11,326 bases of DNA from Dehalococcoidia bacterium UBA6627 (GTDB lineage Bacteria; Chloroflexota; Dehalococcoidia; UBA2979). Under the pieces are notes generated by a model. It was given only the letters and a program-made list of their open reading frames with translations, was not told the origin of the DNA and did no database searches. Below are positions 1 to 6,025 of the stretch, in pieces. A program made the translations under genes and the position numbers. Within the stretch, counting starts at the first letter, position 1; every line of letters starts with the position of its first letter. The stretch is from the NCBI GenBank assembly GCA_002455955.1, contig DKLZ01000044.1, positions 1 through 11,326 on the forward strand, given 5' to 3'.

Positions 1-11
1 GCGAACCTGCT

Positions 12-26
12 ACTACGATTCGTAGT
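12..26. repeat. Short perfect inverted repeat at left edge
   Basis: The bases ACTACGA-T-TCGTAGT form a perfect 7-1-7 palindrome. As RNA it could fold as a 5-bp stem with a 5-nt loop. A second pairing, CGAAC at 2-6 with GTTCG at 25-29, could extend or compete with it. There is no T-run next to it on either strand, so I do not call it a terminator. It lies about 70 nt past the 3' end of the minus-strand HAD gene. Its function is unknown. Confidence 0.3.
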
Positions 27-96
27 TCGGTTATCGAATTACAGAATCCAATGTGCGAGCCCTGCCCATCCCAACTGCTAGCTGTGTTTGCAAGAC

Positions 97-846
97 TCAC
101 TCAATTCCAAGCATCGCCGCCAACTCAAGGAAATCATCTACCTCGATATCAAATTCATCTCCACTACGCTTCTCGGCCGCCGCGCGACTTATCCCCCATT
201 CAATAGGTCGATCAACATACGCTGTCCTGAATCCTATCGAAGCTGCCGCTCGTAAGTCACCAGCATGAGTAGCCACCATCATTACCTGATCTGGAGCCAG
301 ATCGAGTAATCGCGCTGCGCCTAAATAGACCTCCGGCGCAGGCTTGAAATGTCCGAACAATTCAGCCGAGAACACTAGATCCCAAGGGAGACCATTTCCT
401 GAGGGATCAACATGTGCAGCGTGCTTTGCCATATCGACCAGTAAGGCCACGTTCCCATTCGATAAAGTCGCGATTACATACTTGGTTTTCAGCTTCATCA
501 ACCCTTCTACAGAATCGGGCCAAGGAATAAGCCGGTGCCATACTCGATTCAACGATGTCCGCTCATCTTCTGATAAACGTTCTAAACCGTAACGTGGAAT
601 AAGCTCTTCGAGTATCACTCGATGCAATACATCAATCGTGTCCCAAGGTCGAAGTCCGTCGCGAACTTCTTGCATGATGCGGGGATAACCAGACCGCCAT
701 TCATCAGCGAATTCTTCGGCATCGATCTCAACATGAATGTTGGTGGCAATAACCTCGAGTTCTCGAATTACCGAGCTGCGCCAATCCACAACAGTGCCAA
801 AAACGTCAAACGTAAGCGCGCGAATATCGCTGAAGTCATTAGACAT
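97..846 (-). CDS. HAD-superfamily hydrolase, haloacid dehalogenase type II family
   Basis: A 249-residue cytoplasmic hydrolase of the HAD superfamily, most like the (S)-2-haloacid dehalogenase (type II) subfamily. Known members replace the halogen of 2-haloacids with hydroxyl through an aspartyl-ester intermediate. Visible motifs: motif I DVFGT with nucleophile Asp14; Arg51 in WRSGY, at the position of the family's halide/carboxylate Arg; motif II TLSNGN with Ser129; motif III Lys168 in GHFKPAPEVY; motif IV VATHAGD with Asp197. Length is normal for the family. The Ser and Asn that characterised dehalogenases carry before the motif IV Asp appear here as Ala and His, so the true substrate may not be a haloacid. 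The ATG at 846 has no good Shine-Dalgarno sequence, but a -10-like TATTTT lies 7 nt upstream (854-859, minus strand), so the transcript may be leaderless. Family call sure, substrate unsure. Confidence 0.85.
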   Translation of the reverse strand: MSNDFSDIRALTFDVFGTVVDWRSSVIRELEVIATNIHVEIDAEEFADEWRSGYPRIMQEVRDGLRPWDTIDVLHRVILEELIPRYGLERLSEDERTSLNRVWHRLIPWPDSVEGLMKLKTKYVIATLSNGNVALLVDMAKHAAHVDPSGNGLPWDLVFSAELFGHFKPAPEVYLGAARLLDLAPDQVMMVATHAGDLRAAASIGFRTAYVDRPIEWGISRAAAEKRSGDEFDIEVDDFLELAAMLGIE

Positions 847-1117
847 ATACTACAAAATACCCTTCCACAAGAGTGAGCGTAGGAAATAACTCATCACTTC
901 CTATCAATCCTAAGTTACCCGAAGTGAACTCCTCTTCTCAGAAAGTCGCACGCCCTTTCGAATCACCAAATGACGGTCTACCATTATGAAGAATATTAAG
1001 CGAGAATTAATCCGTAGTAGCTCTGCAGGATTCATATTCTAGTTATTAGCTATTTTTGAAATTTGCCGTGCGGCGGGGTGCCGGCTCGGTAAGTCGCAGT
1101 TCGAAAGGGTTCGATTG
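847..1117. other. 271-nt intergenic region between divergent genes
   Basis: This gap separates the minus-strand HAD gene from the plus-strand RAM-domain gene and must hold both promoters. Visible elements: an inverted repeat TAGGAA (880-885) / TTCCTA (898-903) with a 12-nt spacer, 34 nt before the HAD start; an AT-rich stretch at about 1031-1060 that includes TATTCT (1035-1040) and TATTTT (1051-1056) as possible -10 elements for the plus strand; and a small GCCG-TG-CGGC palindrome at 1065-1074. None has a convincing -35 partner. I see no coding potential or tRNA here. Confidence 0.4.
1101..1114 (+). promoter_or_regulatory. Ribosome binding site within a small palindrome
   Basis: GAAAGGG at 1103-1109 is the Shine-Dalgarno sequence for the RAM-domain gene, 8 nt before ATG 1118. 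It overlaps a perfect 5-4-5 inverted repeat, TCGAA-AGGG-TTCGA. If that stem forms in the mRNA, the GGG core of the ribosome site sits in the loop. This may be coincidence or a translational control element. Confidence 0.4.
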
Positions 1118-1366
1118 ATGCCGGTTCGAGGGTATGTGCTCGTGGAGACCGAGGTAGGTCGCACACAGGCAGTCGGTGATTCCATACGCCACAGTAAACC
1201 TACACTCGCGACAATTACAGCAGTCGACACGGTAACCGGACCTTTCGACGTCGTCGTTCAGCTCGAAGCTGAAGACCTCGACAAGCTTGGAAAAGCAATC
1301 ACCGAAGACCTCCAAATCCTTGATGGCGTCCAACGCACAACGACTTGCCTAGCTGTAAATCTCTAG
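1118..1366 (+). CDS. Stand-alone Lrp/AsnC ligand-binding (RAM) domain protein
   Basis: An 82-residue protein that is essentially one RAM (AsnC_trans_reg) fold, the C-terminal effector-binding and oligomerisation domain of Lrp/AsnC regulators. It has no helix-turn-helix. Typical features: N-terminal strand GYVLVET; central TGPFDVVVQLEAEDLDKLGKAI, with the conserved Gly-Pro-Phe/Tyr-Asp turn at the amino-acid-binding interface; C-terminal strand with VQRTTTCLAVN. ATG 1118 is preferred over the adjacent TTG 1115 because the Shine-Dalgarno sequence is then 8 nt rather than 5 nt away. Stand-alone RAM proteins are known in archaea and actinobacteria, where they can bind amino acids or partner with full-length Lrp proteins. 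The lipoprotein gene follows on the same strand after about 60 nt. Ligand and partner are unknown. Confidence 0.8.
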   Translation: MPVRGYVLVETEVGRTQAVGDSIRHSKPTLATITAVDTVTGPFDVVVQLEAEDLDKLGKAITEDLQILDGVQRTTTCLAVNL

Positions 1367-1427
1367 AAACCGATACCTACTAATTAGATTTCAATGTTTA
1401 TCGACCAAGGCTAAGGAGTACTTGCGC

Positions 1428-2735
1428 TTGAAATTACTTGGTTACGCAGTCCTGACTGGAATCGTCATTGCATGCAGCTCTGGTTCAACGCCCTCCAGTA
1501 CCGAAGTAGACAGCAACAGCACGCCAGTGGTTCTCGAATCACCAAGTGAACTAGCTTCCTTCATCGCGATCTTCAATGTTGCAACCGGTAATAAAACAAT
1601 CATCCACGATGGGCTTGGAAGTTGGAATACATGGTTCGAAACTAGCGGTGAGATAGTCAACGCTCTCGTCACTCAAAGCGATGCACGACCGCGGACAGTA
1701 CGGACCAACCTCCAGGGTGTGGTTATCAGTGATTCATCAACCGAACTTCAGGTACGTGTTAATAGTACCGGCAACGCCCGCGCCTACGGAGGCCTAAGCA
1801 TTGACGGACTCAGCTTCCAAACCTACCTCGAAGTCGACGGTGCGATCGTCGACTTAGAAGGCTCGGCAAGTACCTTACCACTGGGATTCTCTCCGAAAGG
1901 CAACCGACTGCTCTCGTACACCGGCATACCGGCTCCCGCAGGCGAAATTCACATCCGATACGACGTCCATGATCTAGACGGCACGGTCCGAGCAACCTTT
2001 GTAAGTCGATATTCAGCTGCGGATCCGGGAACGAATCTTGCGACTTGGTCACCATCCGGAAATTACATTGCAACAATCGATCTTGATGGAGTGACACTTC
2101 ACAACGTCCCGGGTCCAGATTCGCTCAACATCCCAAACAATGCTTCTAATGAATGGTCACCGACCGAAGATGCCTTGCTGATGATGACAAGTGACAATGT
2201 CCTAAAAATCCTACGATTACCGAACCTTGAAACAAATTCAATAACGACAATGGCGATGACGAGCTCAGCTCAATTCGATCCGAGTGGACGCACCGTCACG
2301 ATAAATGATTCGGTCGAGAACATTACAACGGTTTTCGATTCAAGTTCAGGTGAACTTCTTGCTGAATGGGAAGGTATTGCAGAGCGCATCAGCATAGCCG
2401 GCTTCGCACCAGTGATTATGACTTCAACCGGCCTCGCCGCAATAATTGAAAGTTCACCTCATTGCAACGGCTTCCTCTTAATACACCCACGACATGCCAA
2501 TGATGTATGCGTAAATGGACAAAATCCTCGTTGGGCACCGGATGCAGAGGCTATCGCCTTCACCAAGGACGGAAACCTCATCATCCTCGAGATGGCCTCG
2601 CTGAATCAACGCATCCTCATGTCTGACCTACCCACGGCTTTTGGCGGCACACTTGCACGCTGGAACAAAACCGGTACGCATTTGCTCGTCGAATGGCCCT
2701 GGGGAGGTGAAACTTGGACTGATAGCCTTCCATGA
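1428..2735 (+). CDS. Lipoprotein with TolB/WD40-like beta-propeller repeats
   Basis: A predicted exported lipoprotein of about 435 residues. The N-terminus has a short charged region, a hydrophobic stretch and a lipobox VIAC (Cys 16 from this start), followed by a Ser/Thr-rich linker. The rest contains at least six degenerate repeats of the form W/F-[SDA]-P-x-G-x-x-hydrophobic (for example GFSPKGNRLLSYT, TWSPSGNYIATID, EWSPTEDALLMMT, QFDPSGRTVTIND, RWAPDAEAIAFTK, RWNKTGTHLLVEW). This is the signature of TolB/PD40-type propellers. Two Cys late in the protein (HCNG and DVCV) could form a disulfide. Start: TTG 1428 lies 9 nt after AAGGAG (1413-1418), whereas TTG 1422 is only 3 nt away, so the later codon is preferred; both keep the signal peptide. 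It ends 10 nt from the convergent tupC stop. The propeller may bind protein or glycan at the cell surface, but the specific role is unknown. Confidence 0.78.
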   Translation: MKLLGYAVLTGIVIACSSGSTPSSTEVDSNSTPVVLESPSELASFIAIFNVATGNKTIIHDGLGSWNTWFETSGEIVNALVTQSDARPRTVRTNLQGVVISDSSTELQVRVNSTGNARAYGGLSIDGLSFQTYLEVDGAIVDLEGSASTLPLGFSPKGNRLLSYTGIPAPAGEIHIRYDVHDLDGTVRATFVSRYSAADPGTNLATWSPSGNYIATIDLDGVTLHNVPGPDSLNIPNNASNEWSPTEDALLMMTSDNVLKILRLPNLETNSITTMAMTSSAQFDPSGRTVTINDSVENITTVFDSSSGELLAEWEGIAERISIAGFAPVIMTSTGLAAIIESSPHCNGFLLIHPRHANDVCVNGQNPRWAPDAEAIAFTKDGNLIILEMASLNQRILMSDLPTAFGGTLARWNKTGTHLLVEWPWGGETWTDSLP

Positions 2736-2745
2736 CCAATGACGA

Positions 2746-3774
2746 TTAGCCACTGCCGCTCCAATCGATGATCCCACCTGTATCGACCTCAAATCGAATT
2801 GCTATGCCGGGACGTAGGTCGAGTTCATTAATCCGATCGACAGGCATTGTGGCGGTGATTTTCTCCTCACCAACGGCTAATAGCAGGCGTCCGTCTCCAT
2901 GAGAACCTTGCACCGCAATAACCTGTGCAGAGTAGCTCCCCTCGGTATCGTTTGTGAGACGAACTGCTGCAGGATGAATAGCAGATATGCGTGGAACCAC
3001 AATCCTGAGCAATTCGGGAAGTCCCTTGGGATCGACGATGGAATATCCGAGAAATGCAGCGACCTCCGGATTTGCAGGAAAGTTAAACAGTGCTCGAGTT
3101 GAATCAAGCTGCCCTTGCACACCGTCGAACAATACAAGCACCTGATCGGCAAGCAACTGCGCTTCGCTGTGATCATGGGTCACAAGCATTGCAGTTGTTC
3201 CTTCATCTCGAAGCAATTGTCGTAGATCACCGATCATCTCTGACCGTGCTTCAGGATCAAGTGCTGAGAAAGGTTCATCAAGGAATAGAAGGCGAGGGTG
3301 AATCGCAAAAGCACGAGCCAAGCTCACACGCCTTGCTTCACCTCCAGACAGTGCATGAGGCATAGCTTTTTCGAGATGCTTTATACCGAGTCGATTCAAC
3401 CACCTTTCAGACTGTTCGCGCCTTGCACGAGAAGACACATTGCGGAACGCAAGAGCAATTTCGATGTTTCGTCGGACATCCATGTCTAACAAGGCCGGAT
3501 CTTGAAACACAGTTGAAGTTTGACGTCGTAGCCTGACCTCAGACCTACCGACTGCAGGTTCACCAAACAAAGACACGGTGCCTTCAGAAATCGGCAAGAG
3601 TAAAGCCGCAGTCAGCAGTAAGGTTGACTTCCCAGATCCGTTTGGGCCCAATATTGCAAGAACTGCACCCTCATCGACTGAAAGTTCCGAAATGTGAAGT
3701 ACTTCACGCCCTCCGCGTCGAACTCGAACTTTAGCGAACTCTAAAACAGGATCTGAAGTGGATATCTGCTTCAT
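2746..3774 (-). CDS. tupC: Tungstate ABC transporter, ATP-binding protein TupC
   Basis: A 342-residue ABC ATPase that powers oxyanion import at the inner face of the membrane. The nucleotide-binding domain is complete: Walker A GPNGSGKST (43-51), Q-loop Gln91 in FQDP, signature LSGGE (142-146), Walker B LLFLDEP (162-168), D-loop SALD and switch His200. From about residue 275 a TOBE-like beta domain follows, as in molybdate/tungstate/sulfate-type ATPases. The start overlaps the tupB stop by four bases (ATGA, 3771-3774), which indicates translational coupling. Assignment to tungstate rather than molybdate rests mainly on the adjacent TupA-type binding protein and TupB-type permease. Third gene of the operon. 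Confidence 0.88.
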   Translation of the reverse strand: MKQISTSDPVLEFAKVRVRRGGREVLHISELSVDEGAVLAILGPNGSGKSTLLLTAALLLPISEGTVSLFGEPAVGRSEVRLRRQTSTVFQDPALLDMDVRRNIEIALAFRNVSSRARREQSERWLNRLGIKHLEKAMPHALSGGEARRVSLARAFAIHPRLLFLDEPFSALDPEARSEMIGDLRQLLRDEGTTAMLVTHDHSEAQLLADQVLVLFDGVQGQLDSTRALFNFPANPEVAAFLGYSIVDPKGLPELLRIVVPRISAIHPAAVRLTNDTEGSYSAQVIAVQGSHGDGRLLLAVGEEKITATMPVDRINELDLRPGIAIRFEVDTGGIIDWSGSG

Positions 3775-4469
3775 TGACGACGTGCTCGTTGTTGCACAGC
3801 GGTAAGTAGTCCGGCGATCACGACAATAAATGCGAGGAGCACAAACCCCAGCGCTAATGCAGTCCCAAAGTTACCTTTACTCACCTCGAGAACTGCCGCT
3901 GTCGTCAGCACTCTGGTCTCACCTGATAAGTTTCCACCAACCATCATCGACGCACCCACTTCAGAGACTACAGCACCAAAGCCAGCCATGACCGCAACCA
4001 ATAACGGTAACCGCGCTTCACGGGTGATCAACCACAAATACTGACGTTGATTCGCGCCCATAGCCCTAATCTGCAGATGAAGTGTGGGTGGCAAAGCCAT
4101 GACCGCTGCTGCTGTAATCGCAGTAATAATTGGTGTTGCTATTAGTGCCTGAGCAATCACCATCGCAGCAGGCGTATAGATGAGTCCAAGCCCGCCGAGT
4201 GGACCTGAGCGCCACAGCAAAATCGCGACCACCAAGCCTGCGACTACCGGTGGTGTTCCTGTTCCTGCGTTTGCAAGTGCAACTAGTCCACGCTGCCCTG
4301 GAAACCGTACTAGCGCCAATCCAAGTCCAACAGGCAGCCCTATGGCCAAAGCTATCAGTGTCGACGCTCCAGTGATGACAACCGTCCGAAACGTAATCCC
4401 GTAGACGTCACTGTCACCAGTAACAAGTAATCGCCACGCTTCACTAAGTCCGTCAAAAATCAGATCCAT
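3771..4469 (-). CDS. tupB: Tungstate ABC transporter, permease TupB
   Basis: A 232-residue integral membrane permease of the binding-protein-dependent transport family. Hydrophobic segments lie at roughly 25-52, 62-86, 98-124, 153-175 and 200-225, about five or six membrane helices. The cytoplasmic EAA-type loop (about 136-152, AMGANQRQYLWLITREA) is the contact site for TupC. The segments GTPPVVAGL and SEVGASMMVGGNL match TupB-type permeases better than classical ModB. The start lies 12 nt after the tupA stop, with no clear Shine-Dalgarno sequence, so translation is probably coupled to tupA. It forms the channel of the importer. Confidence 0.88.
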   Translation of the reverse strand: MDLIFDGLSEAWRLLVTGDSDVYGITFRTVVITGASTLIALAIGLPVGLGLALVRFPGQRGLVALANAGTGTPPVVAGLVVAILLWRSGPLGGLGLIYTPAAMVIAQALIATPIITAITAAAVMALPPTLHLQIRAMGANQRQYLWLITREARLPLLVAVMAGFGAVVSEVGASMMVGGNLSGETRVLTTAAVLEVSKGNFGTALALGFVLLAFIVVIAGLLTAVQQRARRQ

Positions 4470-4481
4470 CTGCGTTGAGCA

Positions 4482-5339
4482 CTATTCTGCATACGCCGTG
4501 AACATTGACTGACCGTACTCCTCACGGCCGAAAGTAGAAATGATTTCCTGTGTCTTTGGTGCAATTAGGAAGCCACGGAAGCTCCGTGCGGCCTCTACGT
4601 TCAATCGATTATGACGTTCGGGAGCAACAACGATGACATGATATTCATTTAACAATTCATCACCTCCCTCGAAATTAATCGACTGCTCATTCCGATCCGA
4701 TACAGCGAGCCAAGTACCACGATCGGTCAAGGTATATGCATCAGTCGCAGCGGCGATCGTCAACGTCGCACCCATTCCTTGTCCAGTTTCTGCATACCAG
4801 TCACCAGTGAAGTCAACATCTTGCCTGACGTCTTCCCACAGTATTAGCTCTCGTTTATGAGTGCCAGATTCATCACCTCTACTGATAAATGCTGCACGGG
4901 CATCATGAATTTTAGACAAGGCAGCTGTAACATTCGGTGCCCCTTTGATCGCCGCGGGATCTGCTGGTGGTCCTACTATGACGAAATCGTTGAACATCAC
5001 CGGGGTCCTTTCGATGCCGAAACCAGCTTCGATAAACGCCGTCTCTGCCGCAGGGGAATGCACCAGAAGCACATCTGCATCACCTCGTTCGCCCATTTTC
5101 ATAGCTGCTCCAGAACCCACTGCGATTACTTTGACCGAATAACCACTTTGGTCTTCAAAGAGCGGAACAAGCACAGCAAGTAATCCACTGTTTTCAGTGC
5201 TCGTCGACGTCGCGAGTATCATCTCGGTATCGTCACTACAGGCGTCGCCAAACCAGGACGCCAGACCGATTATGCCAACCAGAACTAATCCGAAACCACA
5301 AATTCGCTTTCGCAGTGAACACCCCTGCTTCCGTATCAT
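4482..5339 (-). CDS. tupA: Tungstate-binding protein TupA
   Basis: A 285-residue extracytoplasmic substrate-binding protein that captures tungstate for TupBC. A basic N-terminus and hydrophobic helix (about 12-30) form an export signal. Cys34 in FGDAC could be a lipid anchor, but the -2 Asp makes the lipobox poor. The mature part has the TupA pattern: ATSTSTENSGLL (43-54), then GYSVKVIAVGSGAAMKMGERGDADVLLVHSP, MFNDFVIVGP, SRGDESGTH (153-161; Arg154 lies in the region where the tungstate-contacting Arg of characterised TupA sits) and WYAETGQGMG. ATG 5339 is the first start after an in-frame stop. It has no Shine-Dalgarno sequence, and a palindrome sits 4 nt upstream. First gene of tupABC, divergent from a ModE-like regulator. 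Confidence 0.9.
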   Translation of the reverse strand: MIRKQGCSLRKRICGFGLVLVGIIGLASWFGDACSDDTEMILATSTSTENSGLLAVLVPLFEDQSGYSVKVIAVGSGAAMKMGERGDADVLLVHSPAAETAFIEAGFGIERTPVMFNDFVIVGPPADPAAIKGAPNVTAALSKIHDARAAFISRGDESGTHKRELILWEDVRQDVDFTGDWYAETGQGMGATLTIAAATDAYTLTDRGTWLAVSDRNEQSINFEGGDELLNEYHVIVVAPERHNRLNVEAARSFRGFLIAPKTQEIISTFGREEYGQSMFTAYAE

Positions 5340-5343
5340 CGTG

Positions 5344-5359
5344 TTGCACGTGGGTGCAA
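5344..5359. promoter_or_regulatory. Candidate operator between tupA and ModE-like regulator
   Basis: TTGCAC-GTGG-GTGCAA is a perfect 6-bp inverted repeat with a 4-nt spacer, the size expected for a dimeric helix-turn-helix protein. It starts 4 nt before the tupA start codon and lies 49 nt before the regulator start. It would cover the transcription start of tupA (see the minus-strand promoter) and overlap the -35 region of the divergent gene. It is therefore the best candidate site for repression by the ModE-like protein. It does not resemble the E. coli ModE box that I know. Confidence 0.5.
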
Positions 5360-5360
5360 G

Positions 5361-5389
5361 ACGTTACACTCACTGTCGCTGACGAACAA
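5361..5389 (-). promoter_or_regulatory. Candidate tupA promoter
   Basis: On the minus strand, TTGTTC (5389-5384) and TAACGT (5366-5361) are separated by 17 nt. Both are weak matches to -35 and -10 elements. Transcription would start around 5354-5355, inside the palindrome at 5344-5359. On the opposite strand, TACACT (5365-5370) could be a -10 for the regulator. Confidence 0.3.
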
Positions 5390-5396
5390 TCACATC

Positions 5397-5401
5397 GGAG
5401 G
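5397..5401 (+). promoter_or_regulatory. Ribosome binding site of ModE-like gene
   Basis: GGAGG lies 7 nt before ATG 5409 and 4 nt before ATG 5406. The spacing favours 5409. It also supports translating the N-terminal extension, which precedes the usual start of ModE-type domains. Confidence 0.6.
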
Positions 5402-5408
5402 TTTCATG

Positions 5409-5855
5409 ATGGCCGAACCACGGTCCGAGTTTCAGCAAACTCAACGCGCCGTTAAATCTGCTTCTGACGACCATACCCAAGTGACAAGCGGTTTCAAGGT
5501 ACGCACGAAAGTTTGGATCGAATCCGATGGTGAGGTCGTTATCAGCGATTTCCTTGCCCAATTGCTAGAGGCAGTTGCTGAAGAAGGATCAGTGGCGGCA
5601 GCGGCAGAAACACTTAATCTGCCCTACCGTACTGCGTGGAAAAAGCTGCGAGAGATGGAGAGCGCAGCAGACCTCACCTTCGTCGAATCAACTTCAGGTG
5701 GCCGCGATGGTGGGTCTACCCGCCTATCATCTGATGCAATCGCAATGATTACCGCACTGCGCCGAATTAGTGCTCCATTAGCATCTTTTGCTCAGGCACG
5801 ATTCGACATAGAAAGAAGTATCTTGCCTCTTCAAAACCCTGATTTCACCTCGTAA
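5409..5855 (+). CDS. ModE-like single-domain winged-HTH regulator
   Basis: A 148-residue DNA-binding protein that corresponds to the N-terminal LysR-like helix-turn-helix domain of ModE. Diagnostic features: KVWIESDGEVVISDFLAQLLEAVAEEGSVAAAAETLNLPYRTAWKKLREME, where GS-x-AAA and the recognition segment PYRTAWKKL match the family, then the wing STSGGRDGGSTRLSS. It lacks the C-terminal MOP/TOBE domains with which full-length ModE binds molybdate or tungstate. A polar extension of about 30 residues precedes the conserved domain. Being divergent from tupABC across a 69-nt gap with a palindrome, it is probably the local repressor or activator of tungstate uptake. How it would sense the metal is unclear. 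Confidence 0.82.
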   Translation: MAEPRSEFQQTQRAVKSASDDHTQVTSGFKVRTKVWIESDGEVVISDFLAQLLEAVAEEGSVAAAAETLNLPYRTAWKKLREMESAADLTFVESTSGGRDGGSTRLSSDAIAMITALRRISAPLASFAQARFDIERSILPLQNPDFTS

Positions 5856-5930
5856 TTATCCTCTTGAATCACTCCCACTCGTAAACCACTAGCGTCTCAG
5901 CAAGAGAACTAACGTTCGATCTTGTGTAAC

Positions 5931-5982
5931 ACCTGATATCAATCGACAGCACATAAACGGTGTGTGCGATAATCAGGTTTTT
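5931..5982 (+). terminator. Candidate terminator after ModE-like gene
   Basis: ACCTGAT (5931-5937) pairs with ATCAGGT (5972-5978), which runs directly into TTTTT (5978-5982). The loop contains a second hairpin, GCACA (5949-5953) with TGTGC (5963-5967). The two nested stems plus the U-run, 76 nt after the regulator stop and just before the next promoter, suggest a rho-independent terminator. The outer stem is AT-moderate and the loop is long, so this is not certain; an attenuator is possible. Confidence 0.4.
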
Positions 5983-5997
5983 CAAGTGCTGCCGCGT

Positions 5998-6020
5998 TAC
6001 AATACTCGACGACCTAGGAG
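5998..6020 (+). promoter_or_regulatory. -10 element and ribosome site of selenoprotein gene
   Basis: TACAAT (5998-6003) matches five of six bases of the -10 consensus; no good -35 is visible. Transcription would start near 6010. AGGAG at 6016-6020 is a strong Shine-Dalgarno sequence, 5 nt before ATG 6026. This decides the start against the upstream in-frame codon at 5960, whose translation (MCAIIRFF) does not look like family sequence. Confidence 0.45.
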
Positions 6021-6025
6021 ACATC

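Noticed and set aside
622..876. Plus-strand open frames opposite the HAD gene (also 344-592 and 53-268)
   Set aside because: They are antisense shadows of a well-conserved enzyme, and their translations show no recognisable domain.
1065..1140. tRNA-like stretch with repeated GGTTCGA motifs
   Set aside because: No acceptor, D or anticodon stems can be built around it, and the RAM-domain gene begins inside it.
3090..3489. Plus-strand open frames opposite tupC
   Set aside because: Composition is unlike a protein family, and they lie wholly opposite conserved ABC motifs.
5960..6025. Upstream in-frame start extending the selenoprotein by 22 residues
   Set aside because: The extension reads MCAIIRFFKCC and so on, is not family-like, covers the promoter and hairpin, and lacks a ribosome site. 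AGGAG stands 5 nt before ATG 6026.
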